Below, piece after piece: positions 35,172-44,730 of a stretch of 64,000 nt of DNA. Position 1 is the first letter of the stretch; the number at the start of each line of letters is the position of its first letter. This DNA is from Limimaricola sp. G21655-S1 (GTDB lineage: Bacteria; Pseudomonadota; Alphaproteobacteria; Rhodobacterales; Rhodobacteraceae), in assembly GCF_027213785.1 (NCBI RefSeq), contig NZ_JAPWGO010000012.1:59302-123301 (forward strand). The letters are read 5' to 3'. The notes under the pieces were generated by a model. That model worked only from the letters and a program-made list of their open reading frames with translations, did no database searches and had not been told where the DNA came from. The translations under genes were made by a program, and so were the position numbers.

Positions 35172-36158
35172 ATGTCGGAGAAGCGGCTTCGTGTGATCGC
35201 CACGCGACGCCTGCCCGAAGGGGTGGAGCGGCAACTCGCGGCACGGTTCGATTTCACGCCGGGACCGGCGGAGACGCCGCTCGGGGGCGAGGCGCTCGAT
35301 GCGGCACTGCACGAGGCCGAAGTGCTGGTCACCACCCTTTCGGACCGGATCAGTGACACCTGTCTTGAGGCGGCGGGAGAGCGGCTGCGGCTTCTGGCCA
35401 ATTTCGGCGCGGGCGTCGATCATATCGACGTCGCGGCCGCGGCGCGGCATGGTATCGCCGTGACCAACACCCCCGATGTCGCCACCGAGGACACCGCCGA
35501 TGTGACCATGGTGCTGATCCTCGCGGTGACGCGCCGGTTGCCGGAGGCCTTCGCGCTGCTACAATCGGGCGAATGGGACGGCTGGTCGCCGGACCTGCTC
35601 TTGGGTGGCCGGATCGCCGGTCGCAACCTGGCGATTCTCGGCATGGGCCGGATCGGTCAGGCGGTGGCTCGCCGCGCCGCCGCCTTCGGCATGACGATCG
35701 GCTATCACAACCGCAACCGGCTGCCGATGGAGGTCGAGGAAGCCCTCGGCGCGCGCTGGTGGTCCAGCCTCGACCAAATGATCGCGCAGGCCGACGTGCT
35801 GTCGATCAACTGCCCGCACACCCCGGCCACCTACCATCTGGTCAATGCGCGCCGGATCGCGCTGATGAAGCCCGGCGCGGTCGTGGTGAACACGTCACGC
35901 GGCGAGGTGATCGACGAGAATGCCCTGACTCGGGCGCTGCGCGCGGGCGAAATCGGCGGCGCCGGGCTCGACGTGTTCGAGAAGCGCCGCGAGATCAACC
36001 CGCGGCTGCGGGCGCTGCCCAACGTGGTGCTGCTTCCGCATATGGGCTCGGCCACGGTGGAGGGGCGCCTGGCGATGGGCGAGCGGGTGATCGCCAACAT
36101 CGCGGCACTGGCGGAAGGGGCTCCGCTTCCCGATCTCGTGAGGCCGCAGGACGCCTGA
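35172..36158 (+). CDS. D-2-hydroxyacid dehydrogenase (glyoxylate/hydroxypyruvate reductase-like)
   Basis: A 328-residue NAD(P)-dependent D-isomer-specific dehydrogenase. The NAD loop is GMGRIG (157-162) followed by HNRNR, whose arginines suggest NADPH tolerance. The catalytic set is Arg243 (TSRGEVID), a Glu near 270 (LDVFE) and His290 (LPHMGSAT). NFGAGVDHID and TEDTADVTMVLIL fit glyoxylate or glycerate reductases (GyaR class). The open frame extends upstream, but MSEKRLRVIATR is the domain start. Confidence 0.9.
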   Translation: MSEKRLRVIATRRLPEGVERQLAARFDFTPGPAETPLGGEALDAALHEAEVLVTTLSDRISDTCLEAAGERLRLLANFGAGVDHIDVAAAARHGIAVTNTPDVATEDTADVTMVLILAVTRRLPEAFALLQSGEWDGWSPDLLLGGRIAGRNLAILGMGRIGQAVARRAAAFGMTIGYHNRNRLPMEVEEALGARWWSSLDQMIAQADVLSINCPHTPATYHLVNARRIALMKPGAVVVNTSRGEVIDENALTRALRAGEIGGAGLDVFEKRREINPRLRALPNVVLLPHMGSATVEGRLAMGERVIANIAALAEGAPLPDLVRPQDA

Positions 36159-36174
36159 GAAGGTTCATGTCATC

Positions 36175-36200
36175 GGAACCGAAAACGCGTCAGGCGCGTT
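36175..36200 (+). promoter_or_regulatory. EcfG-type promoter of the 67-aa membrane protein gene
   Basis: GGAAC (36175-36179), 17 bases, CGTT (36197-36200), ending 36 bases before the start codon, the same spacing seen at the PRC-barrel gene. Confidence 0.68.
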
Positions 36201-36236
36201 GCACGGGCGACTGAAGCCAATGGGATTCATGTTTCA

Positions 36237-36440
36237 ATGCGCAACTGGGCCATCGTATTCTTCGCGCTCGCGTTCCTGTCGGGGCTGGTCTGCCTCGGGT
36301 CGAACACGCCTGCGGATCTGAGCGTCGCGCGCACGCTGATGGTCCTGTTCGGTGTGCTGGCCGCCTATGCGGCGACCGCCCACAGGCTGCAGGCCCGGCT
36401 GCGCGAGCGGCCCGGCAGGGGCGGGCCGCTCAGGACCTGA
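36237..36440 (+). CDS. Small two-TM membrane protein (DUF1328-like in form)
   Basis: A 67-residue protein with two membrane segments (about 3-22 and 30-47) and a basic, Gly/Arg-rich C-terminus. The MRNWAIVFFALAFLSGLV opening recalls the DUF1328 group (short proteins starting with an aromatic-rich helix), but identity is unproven. The ribosome site is weak. It is preceded by an EcfG-type promoter, and its stop abuts that of a convergent lipoprotein gene with no gap. Confidence 0.72.
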   Translation: MRNWAIVFFALAFLSGLVCLGSNTPADLSVARTLMVLFGVLAAYAATAHRLQARLRERPGRGGPLRT

Positions 36441-37001
36441 TCAGTTCGACATGCGCCGCACGAGACGCTGGCCCGGCAGGTCGCTGCCCAGTACCTGTTC
36501 GCGCGTGTCGCGCGCGAAGGCTGCCAGCAGATCGCGGTAATACCCGCCCGCCGAGTTGGTCACCGCGCCGACAAGCGCGCCGGTTCGGGTTTCGGCGGCC
36601 TCGCCCGCAAGGACCTGCACCGTATAACTGCCCCGCAGCGCTCCCGTCGGATCGATGATGCGCACCGCCCCCGAAAGCCGCGATTGATCGCGTCCCCGCG
36701 CCGTCGCGGTGCCACCGGCGAGATTGATCCGGGATATCTCGACCAGCATCCGCCATTGGCCGCCCCGGTCCAACCTGTCGGCGAACTCCCGGCTCAGCGC
36801 GGCGTCGAGATCGGGCGCGATACGGCTCGTGTAGTCGCGGGCCGCACCGCTCTCGAAGCCCGCGCCCTCGGCCGTGACCACGATGTCGGCGAGCTGCAAC
36901 TCGCCGCGCGCCGCGCGCGACAGCGGGTTCGGATCGGGTGCGCCGCAGGCCGCGAGAAGCCCGGCGAAGCCAAGGGCGATCAGGTGACGACGATGGAACA
37001 T
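36441..37001 (-). CDS. Hypothetical lipoprotein, 186 aa
   Basis: A lipoprotein with signal peptide and lipobox LAAC (Cys19). The mature part contains ADIVVTAEG, a Tyr/Arg/Asp-rich central region and a strand pair RLSGAVRIIDPTGALRGSYTVQVLAG, suggesting a beta-sandwich envelope protein. I cannot assign a family. The residues after Cys19 give no clear inner-membrane retention (Asp+2) signal, so outer-membrane sorting is likely. It follows panB on the same strand by 23 bases and may share its transcript. Confidence 0.8.
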   Translation of the reverse strand: MFHRRHLIALGFAGLLAACGAPDPNPLSRAARGELQLADIVVTAEGAGFESGAARDYTSRIAPDLDAALSREFADRLDRGGQWRMLVEISRINLAGGTATARGRDQSRLSGAVRIIDPTGALRGSYTVQVLAGEAAETRTGALVGAVTNSAGGYYRDLLAAFARDTREQVLGSDLPGQRLVRRMSN

Positions 37002-37024
37002 CGGTATCCTTTCAACGACATGTG

Positions 37025-37837
37025 TCAACGGTATACCTCGTCCTCCGTCGGAAAGGCGCGTGACTTCACGTCCTCGGCGTAGCGCTTCACGGAATCCTCG
37101 ATCATCGGACCGAGCTGGCCATAGACCTTCACGAATTTCGGGGTCCAAGGGTTCAGTCCCAGCATGTCCTCGAGCACGAGGATCTGGCCGTCGCATTCGG
37201 CCGATGCGCCGATGCCGATGGTCGGGATCTCCACCGCCTTGGTGATCTTCGCGGCCAGCGGCTCGACCATGCCCTCGAGCACCACGGCGAAGGCGCCGGC
37301 CTCGGCCACGGCACGGGCGTCCTCGAGGTGCGCCTCCCAGGTCTCTTCGTCGCGGCCCTGGGTCTTGAAGCCGCCCATGACATGGCTCGACTGCGGCGTC
37401 AGGCCGATATGGGCCATCACCGGGATGCCGCGCTCCACGAGGAAGCGGATCGTCTCGGCCATGCGGGCGCCGCCCTCGAGCTTCACGGCGCCGCACTGGG
37501 TTTCCTTCATCACCCGCGCGGCGTTGCGAAAGGCCATGGCGGGGCTTTCCTCGTAGCTGCCGAAGGGCATGTCGACGACGATCAGCGCCTTCTTGGTGCC
37601 GCGCACCACGGCACGGCCATGCATGATCATCAGGTCGAGCGAGACGCCGACCGTGCTTTCCATGCCGTGCATCACCATGCCGAGGCTGTCGCCCACGAGG
37701 ATGAAATCCGCGTGGCGGTCGACGATCGCGGCGGTGTGCGCGTGGTATGAGGTGAGCGAGACGATCGGCTCGCCGCCCTTGCGGCGGGCGATCTGCGGGA
37801 CCGTCGTGCGGCGGATCGTTTCGGTCTGGGTGCTCAT
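37025..37837 (-). CDS. panB: 3-methyl-2-oxobutanoate hydroxymethyltransferase
   Basis: A 270-residue TIM-barrel enzyme making ketopantoate from 2-oxoisovalerate and methylene-THF, the first committed step to pantothenate. Motifs: [17 protein letters not shown] (substrate/Mg site), [29 protein letters not shown] and the catalytic Glu in [10 protein letters not shown]. The start overlaps the panC stop by four bases. The long open frame upstream reads through panC out of frame and is not coding. Confidence 0.96.
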   Translation of the reverse strand: MSTQTETIRRTTVPQIARRKGGEPIVSLTSYHAHTAAIVDRHADFILVGDSLGMVMHGMESTVGVSLDLMIMHGRAVVRGTKKALIVVDMPFGSYEESPAMAFRNAARVMKETQCGAVKLEGGARMAETIRFLVERGIPVMAHIGLTPQSSHVMGGFKTQGRDEETWEAHLEDARAVAEAGAFAVVLEGMVEPLAAKITKAVEIPTIGIGASAECDGQILVLEDMLGLNPWTPKFVKVYGQLGPMIEDSVKRYAEDVKSRAFPTEDEVYR

Positions 37838-38691
37838 GGGGCGATCTCCCTCTGATCGATCAAGAGGACCTCGCCGAACTGCGCCGAGATCATGATGGCT
37901 ACGGGCTCCGACAGGGGCATGTCGGCGGATTGCGAAAGCGGCGCGAGGTCGCCGGGCCGCGCCAGGTCGAGCCCGGTCAGCGTCGCGCGTGGCTCGTCGG
38001 CGAGGCAGGCGCGGATCGCGGCCTCGATCTGCGCCGGGCTGGCGCGCTCGATGGCCATCCGCTCGGCCCGGTCGAGCGCGCGGTTCAGCACCACCGCCGC
38101 GGCCCGGTCCTCGGGCCCCAGCCGGACGTTGCGCGACGACATGGCGAGCCCGTCCGCCTCGCGCATGGTCGGCACGCCGACGATGTCGATGTTCATGTGC
38201 AGATCGCGCGCCATGCGGCGGATCACCTGCAGCTGCTGGTAGTCCTTTTCGCCGAAATAGGCGGCGTCGGGGCGGGTGATGTTGAACAGCTTGGTGACGA
38301 CGGTGGCGACGCCCCGGAAATGGCCGGGCCGCACCGCCCCATGCAGCCGGACGGCGAGGTCTCGCGTTTCGACGATGGTCTCGTCGCCCTCGGGATAGAT
38401 CTCGTCGGCGCGCGGGATTAGCACCGCGTCGCAGCCCGCCGCTTCCAGCATCGCCAGATCGGCTTCTTCTGTACGCGGATAGGTCTCCAGGTCCTTCGGA
38501 TCGCCGAACTGGGTCGGGTTCACGAAGATCGTCGCGACGACCCGGCCATGATCGCGTCTGGCCGCCTCGATCAGGCTCATATGGCCGGCATGCAGGGCGC
38601 CCATGGTGGTGACCAGGCCGATGCTCTGGCCTTCGGCGCGAAACCCCGCGACCGCGTCGCGGATGGCGGCGATGCTTCGGCAGATCTGCAT
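37834..38691 (-). CDS. panC: Pantothenate synthetase
   Basis: A 285-residue class I synthetase-fold ligase joining pantoate and beta-alanine with ATP. The HIGH-type motif is [12 protein letters not shown] (30-41). [17 protein letters not shown] and [15 protein letters not shown] are the usual active-site segments, and MSSRNVRL acts as the KMSKS equivalent. It is translationally coupled to panB. No panD is visible nearby, so beta-alanine must come from elsewhere. Confidence 0.96.
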   Translation of the reverse strand: MQICRSIAAIRDAVAGFRAEGQSIGLVTTMGALHAGHMSLIEAARRDHGRVVATIFVNPTQFGDPKDLETYPRTEEADLAMLEAAGCDAVLIPRADEIYPEGDETIVETRDLAVRLHGAVRPGHFRGVATVVTKLFNITRPDAAYFGEKDYQQLQVIRRMARDLHMNIDIVGVPTMREADGLAMSSRNVRLGPEDRAAAVVLNRALDRAERMAIERASPAQIEAAIRACLADEPRATLTGLDLARPGDLAPLSQSADMPLSEPVAIMISAQFGEVLLIDQREIAP

Positions 38692-38762
38692 GAGGTCCTC
38701 CCAGACGTTGCGCGTCTTTTACGGGGGCGCGGGGGGCTTCACAACCGGGCAGGCGAGGGCGC

Positions 38763-39410
38763 TCAGGCGCTGGGTGGCCAGGCCTTGGGGAAGGTCGGGG
38801 GCAGGGGCCCCTGCTCGAGCAGCTCGGCATAGCTCGCGATCGAATGCCCCTCCTCGACATCGCTCACCGGTGGGCTCAGCCAATGCACCGAGCCGATATG
38901 GCGAAAGCCGAAGAAGCGCGGTGGCAGGTGGCACAGCGTGTCGTCGGTGCGGCAGATGTTGAGCACGAAGCCCTCGCGGCCGAAATGCGCCCGCCCGAGA
39001 TGGGTGCGCGGGCTGCCGAAGGAGAGGCTCGGCACTCCGAGCGAGGCGCCGACGATCTGCGCCGAGGCCCCGCCAAGGGAATGACCGATGATGAAGGCGG
39101 GTTTCTGCGGCTTGGCGAAGGCGTAGACGATCTGCGCGTGTTCGAGGAATCCCGCGTGCCAGATCGCGCCGCTGTCGCCCGCCGCCATGCGGAAGCCATG
39201 CGCATCGGGGGCGCGGTCATGGATGAAGTCGAAGTTGAACTCGAACCAGTCCGAGAATTCGTTGGTCCCGGCGATGTAGAGGATGCCGCGTTTCAGCATC
39301 GCCGCCTGCACGCCGCGCAGGTCGATGGTTTCGACGACGTCGGGCCCGTCCAGCCCCCCATCCATCCGGTCGATGATCCGCGCCGCCTCGGCGACATCGA
39401 GCGTCTTCAT
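38763..39410 (-). CDS. Lipase class 3-like alpha/beta hydrolase
   Basis: A 215-residue serine hydrolase. The nucleophile elbow is GHSLGGAS (Ser111). Asp156/157 in [12 protein letters not shown] and His189 in EEGHSIASY complete a likely triad. The [15 protein letters not shown] opening and FGFRHIG fit the lipase_3 family. There is no signal peptide, so it is probably cytoplasmic. Substrate unknown; esterase or phospholipase activity is inference. Confidence 0.82.
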   Translation of the reverse strand: MKTLDVAEAARIIDRMDGGLDGPDVVETIDLRGVQAAMLKRGILYIAGTNEFSDWFEFNFDFIHDRAPDAHGFRMAAGDSGAIWHAGFLEHAQIVYAFAKPQKPAFIIGHSLGGASAQIVGASLGVPSLSFGSPRTHLGRAHFGREGFVLNICRTDDTLCHLPPRFFGFRHIGSVHWLSPPVSDVEEGHSIASYAELLEQGPLPPTFPKAWPPSA

Positions 39411-39594
39411 GGCTGCTCCCGGGACTATGCGCAGAGGGTGGCGTCATTGGACGTCATGCTTGCCGCGCCTGTCCAGAGTTTCCGCGCCTCCGCGCCGCTC
39501 TTGTCGCATTCGGCGCGCGAGAGGTCGCCGGGCTTCGGGCCGTTTCGCGGATTCGCGCGATGGTGCGGGCAAGGCCAGCCCCGGAGTGCGCGCG

Positions 39595-42093
39595 ATGAAG
39601 ACCCATGTGAAAGCCCTTGTCGTCGGCGGTGGCGCCGTCGGCACCTCGATCGCCTATCACCTCGCGAAAGCCGGGTGGGATGAGGTGATGCTTCTCGAGC
39701 GCGACGAGTTGACCTCGGGCTCCACATGGCACGCGGCCGGCCTGCTGCCTTATTTCAACATGTCCTACGCGACGACATGGATCCACGACCATTCGATCAA
39801 GCTCTACAAGACACTGGAGCAGGAGACCGGGCTTGACGCGGGCTTCTTCGTGGTGGGCAACCTGCGCATGGCGCAGTCGAAGGCGCGCATGGACGAATAC
39901 ATGCTCTACGCCTCGACCGCCGAGACGGTGGGCGTGCCGTTCGAATGGATGACGCCCGCGCAGATCAAGGAGCGCTGGCCGCTGGTGCGCACCGAGGATC
40001 TCGAAGGCGCGATCTTCCATCCGACCGACGGCTACATAAACCCCGCCGACGTCACCATGGCGATGGCCAAGGGCGCGCGGCAGAGGGGCGTCACGATCGA
40101 GCGCAAATGGCAGGTCGACGGCTACGAGTGGACCGGCTCGGAATGGCGCGTGACCGTCACCAAGATGGTCGAGAAGGGCGGCAACCTCGTGCCATCCGGC
40201 GAGCAGACCGTCATCACCGCCGAGCATGTCGTTACCGCCACCGGCAACCACGCGCAGCGCACCGCGCGCCTGCTCGGCATCAAGATCCCGGCGATCCCGG
40301 TCGAGCACCAGTTCATCGTCACCGAGCCCGACCCGGCCCTGGTCGAATGGCGCAAGGACAACCCGCAGCACCCGGTGCTGCGCGACGCCGACGCCAAGTG
40401 GTACGTGCGCGAGGAACGCGGTGGCTGGATCCTCGGGCCTTACGAGCGCGGTGCCCCCGCGCGCTTCCCCTACGGCGTGCCCGACAGCTTCCGCGCCGAC
40501 CTGTTCCCGCTCGATCTCGACCGGATCGAGGAGGAATACATGTCGATGATCCATCGTATCCCGTCCTCGGAGACGGTGGGGCTCAAGGACGATTTCAACG
40601 GCCCGATCTGCTACACGCCCGACGGCAACCCGCTGATCGGCCCGGCGCCGGGCCTGCGCAACATGTGGCTGGCCGAGGGCTTTTCCTTCGGTATCACGGC
40701 GGCTGGCGGGGCGGGGCACTACCTCGCGCAGATGATGGTCGAGGGCGAGGCCGAGATCGACATGGCGTCGCTCGACCCCAAGCGGTTCGGGTCTTGGATG
40801 ACGACCGACTATGCCGTGGCCAAGAACGAGGAGGCCTATGAGCACGTCTACATCCTGCACCACCCCGACGAGGAGCGCCCGGCGGCGCGACCGCTGCGCA
40901 CCTCGCCCGCCTATGACCGGCAGAAGAAGGCAGGCGCGCAGTTCGGGCAGGTGAACGGCTGGGAACGGCCGAATTATTATGGCCCCGCCGATGCGCCCGA
41001 GGGCTTCGACCACGACGCCCGCTCGTTCCGGCGGGGCGGCTGGTGGGAATACGCGGCAAGCGAGGCGAAGGCGATCCGCGAAGGCGTCGGGCTGATCGAC
41101 GCCACGGCGTTTGCCAAGCACGAGGTGAAGGGGCCGGGCGCGGCGGCCTTCCTCGACTGGTTCACCACCAACAAGCTGCCGAAAGTGGGCCGCATCAACC
41201 TCACCTACGCGCTGACGGATGCCGGCACCACGCGCACCGAATACACCATCGTGCGGCTGGCCGAGGACCGGTTCTACCTCGTCTCGGCCGGGGCCTGGGC
41301 GGCCTATGACGGCGATTTCCTACGAAAGGCCGTGGAGGACAAGGAGGTCGAGTTCGGCCGGATCGACGTGCAGGACGTGACCACGCAATGGGGCGTCTTC
41401 GCCATCGCGGGCCCCCGTTCGCGCGAGGTGCTGAACCGGCTGGTGCGCGACGCCGACCCCGCGACGGTGCTGTCGAACAAACGGTTCCCATGGCTGTCAT
41501 GCCGCGAGATCGAACTCGGCATGGTGCCGGTGCGGGCGCTGCGCGTCGCTTATACCGGCGAGCTGGGCTGGGAACTGCACCATCCGATCGAGATGCAGAC
41601 CCACCTGTGGGACAGGTTGATGGAGGCGGGCGCGCCTTCGGGAATGAAACTGGTGGGCGCGCGGGCGCAGAACTGGCTCCGGCAGGAGAAGTCCTACCGC
41701 GCCTTCGGCACCGAGCTGGGCCGCGACGCGACACCGCTCGAGGCCGGTCTCGACCGCTTCGTCGACCTGTCCAAGGAGTTCCACGGCAAGGCGGCGATGG
41801 AGGCGATCGGCATCCGGTCGAAATGCGTGACGCTGCTGATCGACGGGCCGCAGGACGCCGATCCGTGGGGCCGCGAGGCGCTCTATGCGGGGGGTGAGAA
41901 GGTCGGGCGGTTGACCTCGGGCGGTTGGTCGGCGGCCTTCGGGAAGTCCATCGGCATGGGCTATGTGCGCCCGGATCTGGCGGCGCCGGGGACGAAGCTC
42001 AAGATCAGGATGTTCCGCGAGTTGTGGGATGCCGAAGTCTGCGAGGACAGCCCCTACGATCCCGCCAACACCACGATCCGCGCCGACGGCTAG
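39595..42093 (+). CDS. Dimethylglycine/sarcosine dehydrogenase-like flavoprotein with GcvT domain
   Basis: An 832-residue fusion. The N-terminal DAO-type FAD domain has the dinucleotide loop VVGGGAVGTSIAYHLA (about 9-24), and STWHAAG (44-50) holds the histidine that carries covalent FAD in this family. The C-terminal folate-binding GcvT-like domain (from about 480) includes YTGELGWELHHP and a late GYVRPDLAAPGTKL. It demethylates N-methylated glycines (dimethylglycine or sarcosine) and passes the one-carbon unit to THF, as in glycine-betaine catabolism by roseobacters. The exact substrate is inferred. GGAG precedes the ATG. Confidence 0.87.
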   Translation: MKTHVKALVVGGGAVGTSIAYHLAKAGWDEVMLLERDELTSGSTWHAAGLLPYFNMSYATTWIHDHSIKLYKTLEQETGLDAGFFVVGNLRMAQSKARMDEYMLYASTAETVGVPFEWMTPAQIKERWPLVRTEDLEGAIFHPTDGYINPADVTMAMAKGARQRGVTIERKWQVDGYEWTGSEWRVTVTKMVEKGGNLVPSGEQTVITAEHVVTATGNHAQRTARLLGIKIPAIPVEHQFIVTEPDPALVEWRKDNPQHPVLRDADAKWYVREERGGWILGPYERGAPARFPYGVPDSFRADLFPLDLDRIEEEYMSMIHRIPSSETVGLKDDFNGPICYTPDGNPLIGPAPGLRNMWLAEGFSFGITAAGGAGHYLAQMMVEGEAEIDMASLDPKRFGSWMTTDYAVAKNEEAYEHVYILHHPDEERPAARPLRTSPAYDRQKKAGAQFGQVNGWERPNYYGPADAPEGFDHDARSFRRGGWWEYAASEAKAIREGVGLIDATAFAKHEVKGPGAAAFLDWFTTNKLPKVGRINLTYALTDAGTTRTEYTIVRLAEDRFYLVSAGAWAAYDGDFLRKAVEDKEVEFGRIDVQDVTTQWGVFAIAGPRSREVLNRLVRDADPATVLSNKRFPWLSCREIELGMVPVRALRVAYTGELGWELHHPIEMQTHLWDRLMEAGAPSGMKLVGARAQNWLRQEKSYRAFGTELGRDATPLEAGLDRFVDLSKEFHGKAAMEAIGIRSKCVTLLIDGPQDADPWGREALYAGGEKVGRLTSGGWSAAFGKSIGMGYVRPDLAAPGTKLKIRMFRELWDAEVCEDSPYDPANTTIRADG

Positions 42094-42111
42094 ATCGCGG
42101 TGCGCCCGTCC

Positions 42112-42603
42112 CTACCGGGCGGGCGGGTCGCCGCGGCAGGCACGCTCCAGCGCCGCGAGGTCGAGCTTCACCATCTCCATCATCGCCGCCATCAGCCGTT
42201 TCGACTGGTCTTCATCCGCCTCCCGTAGCATCGCCTCGAAAGGCTCGGGCACCAGCTGCCAGCGCAGGCCGTAGCGGTCCTTGAGCCAGCCGCACTGCAT
42301 TTCCTCCCCGCCATCCGCCAGCAGGGCCGCCCAGAGCCGGTCCAGCCCGGCCTGATCGGGGCAGGGGACCGAGAGCGAGACCGATTCGTTGAAGGTGGCG
42401 TAGGGCCCGCCGTTCAGCGCCTGCATCTCCTGACCGTCGAGGCTGAACTCGACGAGGATGACGTCGCCGGCGCGGCCGCCGGGCCAGTCCATGGCACTGG
42501 TGTTGCGCGCGGTGATCTCCGAGTTCGGAAAGACCGAGACATAGAATTCGGCGGCCTCCTCTGCCTGTCCGTCGAACCATAGGCAGGGTCTGATCCTTGG
42601 CAT
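42112..42603 (-). CDS. VOC family protein (PhnB/3-demethylubiquinone-like)
   Basis: A 163-residue VOC-fold protein of the PhnB-like type: MPRIRPCLWFDGQAEEAAEFYVSVFPNSEI, then VEFSLDGQEMQALNGGPYATFNESVSLSVPC and GWLKDRYGLRWQLVPE. These proteins are often labelled 3-demethylubiquinone methyltransferase-like without catalytic proof. The ATG begins the domain. It is convergent with the dimethylglycine-dehydrogenase-like gene, 18 bases apart. Function unknown. Confidence 0.85.
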   Translation of the reverse strand: MPRIRPCLWFDGQAEEAAEFYVSVFPNSEITARNTSAMDWPGGRAGDVILVEFSLDGQEMQALNGGPYATFNESVSLSVPCPDQAGLDRLWAALLADGGEEMQCGWLKDRYGLRWQLVPEPFEAMLREADEDQSKRLMAAMMEMVKLDLAALERACRGDPPAR

Positions 42604-42662
42604 GTCGCGTCCTCCCTTGCGCCAGCGCCATGCTACACGGGGGCGGGTCATGCGCGAACGCG

Positions 42663-42689
42663 AAAAGGCCCGCCACGGGGGCGGGCCTT
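42663..42689 (-). terminator. Intrinsic terminator of the xdh-transporter operon
   Basis: A perfect 10-bp stem (AAGGCCCGCC / GGCGGGCCTT) with a 5-base loop lies 21 bases after the BMP stop codon on the minus strand, followed by TTTT. It marks the end of the seven-gene operon beginning at xdhA. Confidence 0.88.
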
Positions 42690-42710
42690 CGAGTTGTCGG
42701 TGGAGGCAGG

Positions 42711-43787
42711 TTACTGCGGGATGTCGCCCTCGATCCCCTCGACGTAGAAGTTCATGCCGAGCAGCGTCTCGTCATCGGCCACTTCGCCCTCGGCCAGCCA
42801 TTCCGAGCCGTCCTGCTTGTTGATCGGGCCGGTGAAGGGGTGGGTCTCGCCGGCGGCGATCGCATCCTTGAGCGCCAGCGCGGCCTCCTTCACCTCGGCC
42901 GGCACGGCCTCGGTGATCTCACCGATCTCCACCATGCCGCTGTCGATGCCGCCCCAGGTATCGGTCGACTCCCAGCTGCCGTCGAGCACCGCGCCGACCC
43001 GGTCGACGTAATACTGGTTCCAGTTGTCGATGATCGAGCTGACCCGCGGCTCGGGCGCGTAGTCGAGCATGTCGGAGGCCTGGCCGAAGGTGATGACGTC
43101 GCCCGCCTCCTGCGCCGCGGCTTGCGGCGCCGTGGAATCGGTGTGCTGCAGGATCACGTCGGCGCCGGCGTCGATCAGCGCCTTGGCGGCCTCGGCCTCT
43201 TTCGCCGGGTCGAACCATGTGTAGGCCCAGACCACGCGGAACTCGACCTCGGGGTTGACCTTCTTGGCCTGGATGTAGGCGGCGTTGATGCCGCGGATCA
43301 CCTCGGGGATCGGGTAGGAGCCGATATAGCCGATGATGTTGCTCTCGGTCATCTCACCGGCGATCAGGCCCTGCACGGCGCGGCCCTCGTAGAAGCGGGC
43401 CGAGTAGGTCGAGACGTTGTCGGCGCGCTGATAGCCGGTGGCGTGCTCGAACTTCACGTCCGGGAATTTCGCCGCGACGTTCATCGTCGGCTCCATGAAG
43501 CCGAAGGAGGTGGTGAAGATCAGGTCCGCCCCCTGCAGCGCCATCTGCGTCAGCACGCGCTCGGCGTCGGGGCCCTCGGGGACGCTTTCGACATAGACCG
43601 TCTCGACCTTGTCGCCGTACTCTTCCTCGACCGCGAGGCGGCCCTGATCGTGCTGGTAGGACCAGCCCAGATCGCCGATCGGGCCGACATAGATGAAGCC
43701 AACCTTGGTCTTGTCGTCCTGCGCCATCGCCCCGGTGGCGAGGCCCATGGCGGCGGTGGCACCCAGAAGCACTGTCTTGAAGGTCAT
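42711..43787 (-). CDS. BMP family substrate-binding protein (purine/xanthine importer)
   Basis: A 358-residue periplasmic binding protein with a signal peptide (about 1-22, GAMAQ). The PnrA-like start VGFIYVGPIGDLGWSYQHDQG differs from the first BMP protein at 7 kb, pointing to a different ligand. Other marks are GADLIFTTSFGFMEP and ADVILQHTDSTAPQ. As last gene of the xdhABC-transporter operon it probably binds a purine base such as xanthine, hypoxanthine or guanine, or a related nucleoside; the ligand is inferred. The terminator follows directly. Confidence 0.9.
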   Translation of the reverse strand: MTFKTVLLGATAAMGLATGAMAQDDKTKVGFIYVGPIGDLGWSYQHDQGRLAVEEEYGDKVETVYVESVPEGPDAERVLTQMALQGADLIFTTSFGFMEPTMNVAAKFPDVKFEHATGYQRADNVSTYSARFYEGRAVQGLIAGEMTESNIIGYIGSYPIPEVIRGINAAYIQAKKVNPEVEFRVVWAYTWFDPAKEAEAAKALIDAGADVILQHTDSTAPQAAAQEAGDVITFGQASDMLDYAPEPRVSSIIDNWNQYYVDRVGAVLDGSWESTDTWGGIDSGMVEIGEITEAVPAEVKEAALALKDAIAAGETHPFTGPINKQDGSEWLAEGEVADDETLLGMNFYVEGIEGDIPQ

Positions 43788-43818
43788 GTCGTTGTTCCCT
43801 GTTGGTGGATCTTCCGCC

Positions 43819-44730
43819 TCAGCTCGAGGCGTGGAAGCTGCGGCCGAGCGAGCCGGGGGCGCGCCCCGCCCGCAGGATGACGAGAACGAGGATGGTCGCC
43901 AAGTAGGGCGCCATCTGCAGGTATTCGATCGGGATCTGCACGCCGCCCGAGGCCTGCAGCGCCAGTTGCAGCGCCGTGGCACCGCCGAACAGCCAGGCGC
44001 CCAGCACCAGCCGACCCGGTCGCCAGCTGGCGAAGACGACGATGGCGAGCGCGATCCAGCCGGCGCCGGCGGTCATCCCTTCGGTCCATTGCGGCACGCG
44101 CACGAGGCTGAGATAGGCGCCGCCCAGCCCCGCGCAGGCGCCGCCGAAGGCGATGGCCAGAAGCCGCACCCGCACCACCTTGTAGCCCAGCGCATGCGCC
44201 GCGTCGTGGTTCTCGCCCACCGCGCGCAGCACCCGACCGGAGCGGGTCCGGTTGAGAAACAGCCAGACGCCGAGCACGATGAAGAGCGCGATGTAGACCA
44301 TGGCGTCGTGGCGAAACAGCACCGGGCCGAGAAAGGGGATGTCGCGCAGCACCGGCAGGTAGAGATCCGGCACCACCGGACCCTTCACGCCGATATAGCC
44401 CTGTCCCAGAAGCGCCGAGAGGCCGAGGCCGAACAGCGTCAGCGCAAGGCCGGTCGCCACCTGGTTCGACAGGAACAGCTGGGTGAGCACGCCGAAGACC
44501 ATCGACAGCAGCGCCGCGCCCAAGGCCGCCCCCGCGAAGCCGAGCCAGGGCGAGCCGGTCGAGGTCGCCGCGATGAAGCCGCAGACCGCGCCGGTGATCA
44601 TCATCCCCTCGACGCCGAGGTTGAGCACGCCGGCGCGTTCGACCACCAGCTCGCCGATCGCGGCGAGCAGGATCGGGGTGGAGACGATGATGATCGCCGA
44701 GAGCAGCAGGATCGGGTCGATATTGCTCAT
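43819..44730 (-). CDS. ABC transporter permease 2 of the xdh operon
   Basis: A 303-residue BPD_transp_2-family permease with about eight membrane segments. Marks of BMP-system permeases are ERAGVLNLGVEGMMITG (about 31-47) and the coupling loop RAVGENHDAAHALGYKV. The start overlaps the upstream permease by four bases. A 31-base gap separates it from the BMP gene. It forms the channel with the 360-residue permease. Confidence 0.9.
   Translation of the reverse strand: MSNIDPILLLSAIIIVSTPILLAAIGELVVERAGVLNLGVEGMMITGAVCGFIAATSTGSPWLGFAGAALGAALLSMVFGVLTQLFLSNQVATGLALTLFGLGLSALLGQGYIGVKGPVVPDLYLPVLRDIPFLGPVLFRHDAMVYIALFIVLGVWLFLNRTRSGRVLRAVGENHDAAHALGYKVVRVRLLAIAFGGACAGLGGAYLSLVRVPQWTEGMTAGAGWIALAIVVFASWRPGRLVLGAWLFGGATALQLALQASGGVQIPIEYLQMAPYLATILVLVILRAGRAPGSLGRSFHASS

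Noticed and set aside
37838..38860. Apparent N-terminal extension of PanB
   Set aside because: Arg-rich out-of-frame translation of panC; PanB proteins start near the chosen ATG.
39444..39464. Direct repeat CGTCAT at 10-bp spacing upstream of the dimethylglycine-dehydrogenase-like gene
   Set aside because: Only two short copies, over 130 bp from the start codon; chance cannot be excluded.
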